A program made the position numbers and the translations under genes. The notes under the pieces are model-generated. The model had not been told where the DNA came from, ran no database searches, and worked only from the letters and a program-made list of their open reading frames with translations. From assembly GCA_964462985.1 (NCBI GenBank), contig CAYXAA010000015.1:1-64000 (forward strand): 64,000 nt of DNA, written 5' to 3'. Each line of letters starts with the position of its first letter. Position 1 is the first letter of the stretch. The DNA comes from CAYXAA01 sp964462985 (GTDB lineage: Bacteria > Pseudomonadota > Alphaproteobacteria > Rhizobiales > Stappiaceae). Shown piece after piece: positions 1 through 7,271 of the stretch.

Positions 1-675
1 CGGACCGCCTTGCATGCGGCCGGTGAGGCCGCGGGCGATGTCGACGAAGACCTCGCCGGCGCCGATCTTCATCAAGAACGTGCCGAGCAGGGTGAAAAGG
101 AAGATGTATTCGACCGCAACGCCCATCGGCAGGCCGTAGACCCCTTCGGTGGACAGCATGAGGGTCGAGGCCAGGCGCTGCATGTCGTAGCCGCCGTGGC
201 CGTACTTGCCGGGTATGAGGTCGCCGAACCAGGCATAGGCCAGCGCAACCAGGACCAGGATCACCAGTGCGCGGCCGAGCGACAGTCGCACCAGCGTCAG
301 CACCACGGCCATCAGGCCGGCGAACAGCCACAGGTCCGGTGTCGTCGCCATCGCGCCGCGCATCACGATGTCGACATAGGACTGGTGAAGATGCAGGCCC
401 GGCAGCAGGGCGACGACCGCCAGCGGATAGCAGAGCACGCGCACCCACCCTGCCCGCGTTTGCAGGCCGACGACCAAGAGGCCGGCGGCGGATACCAGCG
501 AGAAGAACAGCGCCCGCAGGATCAGGGCGGTGATCTGGCCGAAATAGGCGCCATAGATCACCAGCGCAGTGGCGGCAACGGCAAGCACGACCACGAGAAG
601 CGAGACGATCGCCGTCTCCGCCCTGCCGCGGCCGGCCGCAGCATCGAGGCGCAGTGCGTCAAACGAGAGCGACAT
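1..675 (-). CDS. TRAP transporter fused permease (partial, C-terminus outside window)
   Basis: The first 225 codons of a very hydrophobic integral membrane protein are visible. Several membrane segments are followed by a segment typical of the DctM half of fused 4TM/12TM TRAP permeases (GVYGLPMGVAVEYIFLFTLL, then FLMKIGAGEVFVDIARGL). The gene lies downstream of, and on the same strand as, a TAXI-family binding protein, the usual partner of such fused permeases; together they would import a small organic solute using an ion gradient. The ATG at 675 is chosen because a GGAG precedes it and it overlaps the stop of a short upstream frame (TGATG); an in-frame GTG 18 nt upstream is possible. The substrate is unknown. 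The gene runs off the window. Confidence 0.88.
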   Translation of the reverse strand, partial: MSLSFDALRLDAAAGRGRAETAIVSLLVVVLAVAATALVIYGAYFGQITALILRALFFSLVSAAGLLVVGLQTRAGWVRVLCYPLAVVALLPGLHLHQSYVDIVMRGAMATTPDLWLFAGLMAVVLTLVRLSLGRALVILVLVALAYAWFGDLIPGKYGHGGYDMQRLASTLMLSTEGVYGLPMGVAVEYIFLFTLLGTFLMKIGAGEVFVDIARGLTGRMQGGP

Positions 676-767
676 CAGTCGTCGAAGCTCCACTGCAGCA
701 AAAGGGCGTCAAATCGGGTCGCATCGTCCGCCTTGCTCTTGGCATCATCGTCCCACAGCGGAAACAC
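675..767 (-). CDS. possible 30-residue ORF or leader before the TRAP permease
   Basis: In the 152-nt gap between the TAXI binding protein and the permease, a GTG-initiated frame encodes a 30-residue acidic peptide ending in LLLQWSFDD. Its TGA overlaps the permease ATG by one base, as in translational coupling. The codons are compatible with the genome's usage, but the ORF is very short, its SD is badly spaced and I recognise no family. It may be a coupling leader, the remnant of a small TRAP-associated gene, or chance. Confidence 0.2.
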   Translation of the reverse strand: MFPLWDDDAKSKADDATRFDALLLQWSFDD

Positions 768-827
768 CTCCACGGCGCAGAGGGGCCGCGGCCGAACGCC
801 GGCCGCAGCCCCGCGGGAGGACCCGCC

Positions 828-1760
828 TTATTTCGCCTCGTCGAAATAGCGCTTGGCACCGGGGTGCAGGTCGATCGGCGTCTGCGTCGCGGTGTCGAGC
901 GCGATCGCCTTGGCCATCGGGTGAACCGCGCCGAGTTCGCCCAGGTTTTCGAACAGCGTCTTGGTGATCGTGTAAATCTGGGTTTCGTCGGCGTCGGCGC
1001 TGGTGAAGAGCGTCGCAGGATCGTTGATCACCGTGACGGCTTCCGCCTGGTCGGTGTAAGTGCCGGCCGGGATGTCATAAAGCTGGTAGAACGGGTACTC
1101 CTCCAGCATGGGCTTGACCTTCTCGGCATCGACAGACAGCAGGACCATGTCGCGCTGCGCGTCGAGATCGATCAGAGCGGCGGTCGGCGCGCCGGCCAGC
1201 ACCACGGTGGCGTCGACGTTGCCGTCCATCAGCGCCTTGGTGCCTTCGGTATAAGACAGGAACTGGACATTGCCCGGATCGAACACGCCGTGGGCCTCGA
1301 GCAGGCGCTGCGCCAGCACGGCCGAGTTGCCGCCCGGAGGGCCGAGATTGATGCGCTTGCCGGCAAGGTCGTCGATGGTCTTGATGCCGGTGTCGGCAAC
1401 CGTCGCGATCTGGAGCACAGCCGGATAGAGATAGGCCATCGCAGCAACCGGCACCGCGCCATCCTGGAACGGCCCCTCCCCGGTCTTGGCCTCGTAGAGC
1501 GTCGAGGAGGACGAGAAGCCGAAGGTCATCTGGTTCGCGGCGACCCGGCGAATGTTTTCGATGGATGCACCGGTGACCTCGGCGCGCGCCGTTGTGTCAG
1601 CCATGTGCTTGTTGAGCACGTCGGCCATGCCGGCGCCAATCACGTAAAACAGGCCGCCCGTGCCGCCGGTGCCGATCGCGACGCGCTCCTCGGCCAGCGC
1701 CGGTCCCCCAACGAACATGGCGGCGACCGCCGCCGTCGCAAGTCCTCTCAAGATCTGCAT
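828..1760 (-). CDS. TAXI-family TRAP transporter solute-binding protein
   Basis: This 310-residue periplasmic binding protein has a Sec signal peptide (MQILRGLATAAVAAMFVGGP, then ALA-E). Straight after it comes the glycine-rich family signature VAIGTGGTGGLFYVIGAGMA. Later motifs INLGPPGGNSAV and DATVVLAGAP are also characteristic of TAXI proteins. It should capture a solute in the periplasm and hand it to the fused permease that follows. A strong SD (GGGAGGA) lies 5 nt before the ATG. A TetR-type regulator immediately upstream on the same strand is a candidate for its control. Ligands of this family range from glutamate-like compounds to other carboxylates, so none is assigned. Confidence 0.92.
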   Translation of the reverse strand: MQILRGLATAAVAAMFVGGPALAEERVAIGTGGTGGLFYVIGAGMADVLNKHMADTTARAEVTGASIENIRRVAANQMTFGFSSSSTLYEAKTGEGPFQDGAVPVAAMAYLYPAVLQIATVADTGIKTIDDLAGKRINLGPPGGNSAVLAQRLLEAHGVFDPGNVQFLSYTEGTKALMDGNVDATVVLAGAPTAALIDLDAQRDMVLLSVDAEKVKPMLEEYPFYQLYDIPAGTYTDQAEAVTVINDPATLFTSADADETQIYTITKTLFENLGELGAVHPMAKAIALDTATQTPIDLHPGAKRYFDEAK

Positions 1761-1822
1761 GTCTTCCTCCCTTGTAAAGGCACGTGAATGTTGCCGCCGA
1801 AGGCGTCGCGCACTGGACGGCC

Positions 1823-2497
1823 TCAGACGGGGTCCGCTTCCCTGTTTGTCGCCGTTGCCTCAGCCGGCCGGGCCAGCGCCTCGAAGCTGGCGAAGCTTGC
1901 CTCCACCGTCTCACGGATCGCGCGCTCGTGGTCGGCGCCGTCGACGCTGCCGTCTGAAAGCCGGGTGATGCGCTCGGGATTGATCAGGGCGTAATAGAGC
2001 GAACCGAGCAGAAACTGGCTGCGCCAGACCACCGCATCACGGTCGGCGCCGGGCAGGCATTCAAGAATGGCGTCGATGAAGGCCCGGCTCGTTGTGTCGA
2101 ACGACTTGGCGATGATCTCCCGCGCCTGAGTGTTGCCCTCGGCCGAGAGCACCGCACGCATCCGGGTAAAGCGAGCGCCGCCGCCGGCATGATCGTGCGA
2201 CGAGGAAAAGGCCGGCAGGACATAGGCCCGCAGGATCGCCATCAGGCGCTGGCGCCGGTCAGGGATGCGTCGCGCCTCGCCGATCAGTTCCATGCGGCGC
2301 TCGTTCATCGGACGGGTATGGCGAGCGTAGATCGCCTCCAGGATCCCGAGCTTGTCGCCGAAGTGATAGCTGACGCTGCCGACGTTGACGCGGGCTTCGC
2401 GTGCGATCTCGCGCAGCGCCACGGCACCGAACCCTTTCTGAGAAAACAGTTCCTCGGCCGCCGAAAGGATCGCCTGCCTGGTGTCCTGCTGCCGCAT
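1823..2497 (-). CDS. TetR/AcrR-family transcriptional regulator
   Basis: The 224-residue protein has an N-terminal TetR DNA-binding domain: TRQAILSAAEELFSQKGFGA, then ALREIAREARVNVGSVSYHF with the recognition helix, then KLGILEAIY. A helical ligand-binding C-terminal half follows. The start at 2497 is chosen because the domain begins a few residues later and AGGGAG sits at the correct distance; the frame stays open upstream without looking like protein. The gene lies 62 nt upstream of the TAXI transport genes on the same strand and diverges from the caspase-like gene, so it could control either. Ligand unknown. Confidence 0.9.
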   Translation of the reverse strand: MRQQDTRQAILSAAEELFSQKGFGAVALREIAREARVNVGSVSYHFGDKLGILEAIYARHTRPMNERRMELIGEARRIPDRRQRLMAILRAYVLPAFSSSHDHAGGGARFTRMRAVLSAEGNTQAREIIAKSFDTTSRAFIDAILECLPGADRDAVVWRSQFLLGSLYYALINPERITRLSDGSVDGADHERAIRETVEASFASFEALARPAEATATNREADPV

Positions 2498-2543
2498 CGC
2501 GCTCCCTGCCCCCACGCACCGCCCGGAACAGCGCCTTGTATTC

Positions 2544-2572
2544 TTGTTCAACATTTTTAGACAACTGTACAA
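2544..2572. promoter_or_regulatory. candidate TetR operator/promoter (imperfect dyad)
   Basis: The AT-rich part of the divergent region contains TTGTTCA and TGTACAA as imperfect inverted arms 15 nt apart, about 50 nt upstream of the tetR ATG. Minus-strand promoter-like elements (TTGTCT, 17 nt, ATACAA) overlap it. Autoregulation by the adjacent TetR protein is inferred only from position and symmetry. Confidence 0.3.
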
Positions 2573-2760
2573 ATCAAAGTCAAGCTGCCTCGCCCGTCGC
2601 AACGCGGACAAGGGCTCGCGCTGCCGCGCGCGGGCGTACACCGAACGGTGCAAGGCGTGTCCCGGCGTGCTAATTTCGCATCACATCACGATGAGTGGCC
2701 GGACTGCCGCAGGTCCGGCGGACGTGGGATTGTCGCGATCGTCATGGGAGGCAGACAGCG

Positions 2761-4707
2761 ATGCGGACCGGTCAGGCAGCCGCGCCGCGGGCAGGCCGCG
2801 CCTTAGCCGCGCTTTTCCTTGGCGCCGCCATTCTGTTGTACCCGTTCGCACAGGCGCTCGCGGAGGGGCGTGTCGCGCTGGTGCTGGGCAACGACCAGTA
2901 CCACACGCTCAGCGACCTGCCCAACGCCAAGAACGATGCGATCAGCATCGCCGAGAATCTGGAAATCCTCGGTTTCGACGTTCTTCTCGGCGTCAACGCC
3001 TCCAAGGCGAAGACCGAGGAACTGCTCGCCGCCTTCTACGAGCGGACCAAGTCGGCCGAATCGGCGGTGTTCTACTATGCCGGGCACGGCATTCAGGTCG
3101 ACGGCAAGAACTACCTCATTCCGGTCGACGCCCGCATCAACACTGCCGACGACGTCGTGCCGCAGACCGTGCAGCTCAACGACCTGCTTGCCGGACTGAG
3201 CGAATCGGACGCATTCAAGATCGTCCTGCTCGATGCCTGCCAGAACAATCCGCTGCCGCCCGACAGCGGCATCATGGGCGACGGACTGGCGCCGGCGCCG
3301 GATCTCAGCGGCTTCCTGATCGGCTATGCCACCCAGCCAGGCAAGGTCGCCTATGACGGCGCCGGGCGCAACAGCCCCTATGCCACCGCGCTTCTCGCTC
3401 ACATGAACACCCGCGGGCTAGAAGTGCTGCCGATGCTGTCCCAGGTCAACCACGACGTCCGCGCGACCACAGGCGGCGGCCAGATCCCTTACGTGCAGTT
3501 CTCGATCAAGCCGGAGTTCTACTTCTACCCGGGCGAGGCCGAGCAGGACGGACCCGAGATCCGGCTGTGGCGGCTGGCGGCCAAGCACAGCGACGACGAG
3601 CTGCTGCAGATCTATCTGGAGCGCTATCCCGAAGGCCGCTATTCCCAGGAGGCCCGATCGCTGCTGACCGCCGCCACGCCGGTCGGGGTGAGCGCCGGGG
3701 ACGCAGCGGCCGCAGGCATCCCGGAAGAGCTGCTGTGGTCGCTGGCGACGGAAAGCCGCAACCGCGAGCTGATCGACTACTATCTGCGCCGGTTTCCGCA
3801 GGGCAAGTACCGGATCTTCGCCGAACGGCTCGCCAAGAGCCTCGACGAACCGGCCGAGGATGCGGGGCCGGAGCTGCTGTGCCAGCGCTTCGCCACCCAT
3901 CCGCACGACGAGACCGCTACCGTGTCCGGGGTCTCGCTCGCCAAGCTGTCGGCCAACGCCGACGCTGCGATCTCGGCCTGCGGCAAGGCGCTGCAGGCGC
4001 ATCCCGACAACCCGCAGTACCAGGCCCTGCTCGCCCGCAGCTATGCCGCCAAGGGCGACATCGCCAACGCCGTCAGGCACTACACCCCCGCCGCCGAGGC
4101 CGGCAACAACCGGGCACTGGTCAGCCTCGGCCTGCTTTACGAAGCCGGCCAGGGCGTGCCGCGCGATCCCGCCAAGGCGGTCGAGCTCTACGAGCGGGCC
4201 GTTGCGCAGCAGAGCGACGACGGCGCGATCAATCTTGCGGTCGCCCTGTTCGAGGGCCGCGGCGTCGAGCGCAACGTCCGCCGTGCGATCGAACTGCTGA
4301 CCGCCGCCTCCGAGCGTGGCTCAGCGCGCGCCACCTACAACCTCGCCGTGCTGGCCAAGGACGGCGTTACCGGCTCTCCGGAAGATGCGCCCGAGCTGTT
4401 CCTGCGCGCTGCCCGCCAGGGCTACCCGGCCGGCTACTACGCCGCTGCAGCGCTTTACGACGAGGGCGTTGGCGCGCCGAAGTCGCCGGACGCCGCGGCC
4501 GAGAACCTGCTGCTGGCGCTCGGGACGGACAATGGCGAGACGCTCGAGCAATTGTCGGCCGGCGCGAGCCGATGGTCCCGCGATACCATCAAGGCGATGC
4601 AGCAGGCGTTCCAGGAGTCCGGTTACTACGACGCCGCAATCGACGGCCTTCCCGGACCAAAATTCTCGGAAGCCTTGCGGCTGTGGCGTCTGCTCGGCCC
4701 GGCGTAA
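2761..4707 (+). CDS. exported caspase-like (peptidase C14) protein with Sel1 repeats
   Basis: This 648-residue protein has a signal peptide (about residues 1-35), so it should act in the periplasm or outside the cell. A caspase-fold domain follows (about 36-270), with the catalytic pair visible as His109 in VFYYAGHG and Cys160 in IVLLDACQNNP. A linker leads to three or four Sel1/TPR-like repeats (about 430-600; for example NNRALVSLGLLYEAGQGV and DGAINLAVALFEGRGV). The C-terminus resembles a peptidoglycan-binding-type segment (AMQQAFQESGYYDAAIDGLP). The start at 2761 has GGGAGG upstream and gives the signal peptide directly. Such proteins are frequent in Hyphomicrobiales, but substrates and roles are mostly unknown. 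It is monocistronic here and diverges from tetR. Confidence 0.85.
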   Translation: MRTGQAAAPRAGRALAALFLGAAILLYPFAQALAEGRVALVLGNDQYHTLSDLPNAKNDAISIAENLEILGFDVLLGVNASKAKTEELLAAFYERTKSAESAVFYYAGHGIQVDGKNYLIPVDARINTADDVVPQTVQLNDLLAGLSESDAFKIVLLDACQNNPLPPDSGIMGDGLAPAPDLSGFLIGYATQPGKVAYDGAGRNSPYATALLAHMNTRGLEVLPMLSQVNHDVRATTGGGQIPYVQFSIKPEFYFYPGEAEQDGPEIRLWRLAAKHSDDELLQIYLERYPEGRYSQEARSLLTAATPVGVSAGDAAAAGIPEELLWSLATESRNRELIDYYLRRFPQGKYRIFAERLAKSLDEPAEDAGPELLCQRFATHPHDETATVSGVSLAKLSANADAAISACGKALQAHPDNPQYQALLARSYAAKGDIANAVRHYTPAAEAGNNRALVSLGLLYEAGQGVPRDPAKAVELYERAVAQQSDDGAINLAVALFEGRGVERNVRRAIELLTAASERGSARATYNLAVLAKDGVTGSPEDAPELFLRAARQGYPAGYYAAAALYDEGVGAPKSPDAAAENLLLALGTDNGETLEQLSAGASRWSRDTIKAMQQAFQESGYYDAAIDGLPGPKFSEALRLWRLLGPA

Positions 4708-5011
4708 AGGGCGCAAACCGACCCTGCGGTAGCCACCTATTTTCGACGTTGACGCATGACATAAATGCGTCTAGTTCTTGGCCGACTAAGGTAAGGTCAC
4801 ATTCGATTCTTTAAGCAAGCGATCATCGTAAGAGAATATAAGAATAACCGTAAGTCGTTTGCGTATAGCTCACAACTCAGAGCCGTACAGCCGGCGGACG
4901 AATTGACTTCGCTCCGCAAGATTGGAGATTTTTGCTCGTTATCAGGATATTTTTCCTGCCAATGATACAATGGCCGAGATTGTCTCGGCGGATAGTCGGG
5001 GGGCTATAGCA
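4708..5011. other. intergenic region, comparatively AT-rich
   Basis: This 304-bp gap separates the caspase-like gene from the next exported-protein gene. It is clearly richer in A+T than the surroundings, especially 4790-4880, which is consistent with promoter DNA for the downstream gene. A TATAAG-like element lies near 4836. It also holds the inverted repeat at 4751-4771. I see no gene in it. Confidence 0.5.
4751..4771 (+). terminator. 7-bp inverted repeat, terminator or operator candidate
   Basis: GACGCAT, seven unpaired bases (gacataa), then ATGCGTC form a perfect stem-loop 44 nt after the caspase-like gene stops. No clear run of T follows, so intrinsic termination is uncertain and a protein-binding site is equally possible. 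Confidence 0.35.
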
Positions 5012-5674
5012 ATGTTGGTAAGAAGTGTTTTCGCGGCCGCGATCGCCTCGATCGCGGCAGGATCCGGCATGGTCTGCCGGTGCGTCGGCCGGGCCGGCCT
5101 GGTCATGGCCGGGGTCTTCCTCTCAGCGCTCCTCGTCCTGCCCGCAGCCGCGCAGATGACGGGCCCGAGCAGCGACCATGGCCATGCTTCCGGCTACGAT
5201 TCGAATGCCGGCTATGACGGGTCCGATGGTCCCGGCGTCCTCGCCCCGAATGCCTTTGCCCCGGTCGCGCCGCCGACGGATCAGGCAAAGGAAATAGCGG
5301 CCCTCAAGCGCATGGAAGCGCTGGGGAAATGGCTCGACCGCGAGGTGTCGCAGTGCACCACCAAGGAGGTCGACTGCATCGCCGATGCCCTGGAGGTCTA
5401 CGGCCGTGAACTGCGGGCCATCCCGGTCGCTGAAAGCAATGTTCCGGCACAGGCATCCGCCGTTGTCCTCCAGGCCTCGCGCCAGATCCGCCGCTCGGCG
5501 TCGCGGGAAGAGGCGATCAAAATCCTTGACGCGGCGATCCGCAAGGTCGATCAGATCCGCCTGGTGAAATCCGATGACACCGTCATCACCGAAGCCATAC
5601 AGGGCCAGAAGCGCACCGTTGAAGTCGCCCTCACCACGACGCGCACGGCGCTCGCAAGGGCTGTCGAGCTCTGA
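5012..5674 (+). CDS. exported protein of unknown function
   Basis: I do not recognise this 220-residue protein. Two hydrophobic stretches occur near the N-terminus, the second (GVFLSALLVLPAAAQ) ending in a plausible signal-peptidase site. A low-complexity Gly/Asp/Ser region follows (HGHASGYDSNAGYDGSDG), then a mainly helical region (about 90-220) with two cysteines (SQCTTKEVDC). The ATG at 5012 is preceded by GGGGGG and is favoured; in-frame ATGs lie upstream at 4922 and 4970. The helical part, with regularly spaced Arg/Lys/Glu, suggests a periplasmic structural or binding role, but no function is assigned. Confidence 0.65.
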   Translation: MLVRSVFAAAIASIAAGSGMVCRCVGRAGLVMAGVFLSALLVLPAAAQMTGPSSDHGHASGYDSNAGYDGSDGPGVLAPNAFAPVAPPTDQAKEIAALKRMEALGKWLDREVSQCTTKEVDCIADALEVYGRELRAIPVAESNVPAQASAVVLQASRQIRRSASREEAIKILDAAIRKVDQIRLVKSDDTVITEAIQGQKRTVEVALTTTRTALARAVEL

Positions 5675-5825
5675 CGCAGCAGACCGGGCGGGCAAGCGAC
5701 AGGTGCTGTCCGGCACGGCAGGGGGATGACGTTCGGCTGCGGGCGTGATCGACTGGTCACGCTCGACTCAGCCTCCAGACACCCGATGCGGCAGATACTG
5801 CCGCGCAGCCTATGGAGTTGCATTG

Positions 5826-6374
5826 ATGCTCGTCCGCCCCGGACGCCCCGAAGACGCCGACGCCATTGCGGCGCTCCACGCCGCCAGCTGGAGTCACGCC
5901 TATCGCGGCATCATGTCCGACACCTATCTCGACGGCCCGATCGGCGCCGAGAGACAGGCACTCTGGCGCAAGCGGCTGGCCGAGCCATCGGCGCAGCGCA
6001 TTCTGATGCTGGGCGAGGACGATGGACGGCTCATTGCCTTCGCCTGCATTTTCCTCGACCATGACCCGCAATGGGGCGCGCTCGTGGACAATCTCCATGT
6101 CGCGCCGGGAGCGCACGGCATCGGCCTCGGCCGCACCATCTTTCATGCGGCCGCCATGGCTATGCCCGAAAGCCACGTCGCAAAGCCGATCCACCTGACG
6201 GTGTTCACGGCCAACATGAAGGCCCGCGGCTTCTACGAACGCGTCGGCGGACGGGCCGTCGAGGCCATGCACCTCCCGCAGCCCGACGGCCAGACGCTTC
6301 CCGTTCTGCGCTATGCCTGGCCAACGGTCGATGCCCTGAGACAGGGAACCGCCGCTCGAACCGCGGTGGCTTGA
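5826..6374 (+). CDS. GNAT-family N-acetyltransferase
   Basis: The 182-residue protein has the GNAT layout: an N-terminal strand-helix segment (VRPGRPEDADAIAALHAASW), the acetyl-CoA binding motif A (VDNLHVAPGAHGIGLGRTIF, the Q/RxxGxG/A-like loop) and the C-terminal motif NMKARGFYERVGG. It should transfer an acetyl group to an amine; the acceptor cannot be predicted. The ATG at 5826 is preceded by GGAG eight nt upstream. The frame continues upstream but adds no recognisable sequence. It stands alone between two exported-protein genes. Confidence 0.88.
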   Translation: MLVRPGRPEDADAIAALHAASWSHAYRGIMSDTYLDGPIGAERQALWRKRLAEPSAQRILMLGEDDGRLIAFACIFLDHDPQWGALVDNLHVAPGAHGIGLGRTIFHAAAMAMPESHVAKPIHLTVFTANMKARGFYERVGGRAVEAMHLPQPDGQTLPVLRYAWPTVDALRQGTAARTAVA

Positions 6375-6536
6375 GGGGGCGCGTGCGCCGGTGCGTTTGC
6401 GTTTGAGCGCATCGTCTATCGATGGCGCGCAGGATTGCGTTGAGCCGATGCCCGGTCATCACGAAGCTGTGGGTTGCGAGGCACGCAACCGGGCGGTTAG
6501 GCTCGCGCCATCCCGCATCTACCGACAGAGCCTCCG

Positions 6537-6833
6537 ATGAACCGTACTCTTGCCGCCGGGTTTGCGGTCACGCTTGCGCTTCTGAATCCGGTCACAAGCG
6601 CAATGGCGCGTCCCGACACACGGACCATGACCTGTGCGCAGGCCCAGGACCTCGTCAAGCGGTCGGGCGCAATCGTGCTCACGACCGGGGACTACACCTA
6701 CTCCGCGTTCGTCGCGACCCGGGCTTATTGTCAGAGCCGGGAGTTTTTGCGGCCAAGCTATGCGCCAACGCGGGACAATCCATCGTGCCGGGTCGGAAGC
6801 CGCTGCGTCGAGCCGCCGCCCAGGAACAACTGA
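6537..6833 (+). CDS. small secreted Cys-containing protein, tandem paralog 1
   Basis: The 98-residue protein has a signal peptide (MNRTLAAGFAVTLALLNPVT, then SAMA). A compact mature part contains DTRTMTCAQAQDLVKRSGAI, TGDYTYSAFVATRAYC, and the ending NPSCRVGSRCV. Four cysteines suggest two disulfides in the periplasm or outside. The gene 143 bp downstream encodes a clear homolog with the same cysteine pattern. I know this short family as uncharacterised secreted proteins of Hyphomicrobiales; function unknown. Confidence 0.75.
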   Translation: MNRTLAAGFAVTLALLNPVTSAMARPDTRTMTCAQAQDLVKRSGAIVLTTGDYTYSAFVATRAYCQSREFLRPSYAPTRDNPSCRVGSRCVEPPPRNN

Positions 6834-6838
6834 TTGCG

Positions 6839-6863
6839 CCGGGCGGAAACCGTCGCCGCCCGG
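6839..6863 (+). terminator. 8-bp GC hairpin after paralog 1
   Basis: CCGGGCGG, a 9-nt loop (aaaccgtcg), then CCGCCCGG form a perfect stem five nt after the stop codon. A T-run is absent directly after it, so it may be a partial terminator or an mRNA-stabilising element between the two paralogs. Confidence 0.4.
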
Positions 6864-6975
6864 ACCTTCGAACCTCGCCATTTTTCGCAAGCAGCGCGCC
6901 GCAATTGGGGCAGACCTGTTGGCATGGTTGCGCTATCGTGCCATCCCTTTCGTCGACCCAAATCGAGCCTCTCGT

Positions 6976-7266
6976 ATGCGCCGTGCCTATCTGCCCTGCC
7001 TTGCCTGCCTGCTCGCCACCTTAGTCACAACCGCCAGTTCCGCCCGCGAGGATACGCGAACCATGACTTGCGCCGAAGCGCAGGACCTCGTCCGGCGCTC
7101 CGGGGCAATCGTCCTGAATACTGGGGCTTTCACCTATTCACAGTTCGTCGCGCCGCGTGCGGTCTGTCCATCGCGCAACGTGCTGCGCCAGCAGTTCGCG
7201 CCCACCTCGGACAACCCGCACTGCCCCGTCGGCTATCACTGCATCGAATCGAATCCCGTTCGCTGA
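6976..7266 (+). CDS. small secreted Cys-containing protein, tandem paralog 2
   Basis: The 96-residue protein has a signal peptide (MRRAYLPCLACLLATLVTTA) and is homologous throughout its mature part to its neighbour: DTRTMTCAEAQDLVRRSGAI, TGAFTYSQFVAPRAVC and NPHCPVGYHCIES repeat the same pattern, including four cysteines. The start at 6976 is the only ATG giving a signal peptide; a long upstream extension in this frame is an artefact of overlap with paralog 1. The pair evidently arose by tandem duplication. Function unknown. It converges on the HerA-like gene with a 5-bp gap. Confidence 0.75.
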   Translation: MRRAYLPCLACLLATLVTTASSAREDTRTMTCAEAQDLVRRSGAIVLNTGAFTYSQFVAPRAVCPSRNVLRQQFAPTSDNPHCPVGYHCIESNPVR

Positions 7267-7271
7267 GCCGG

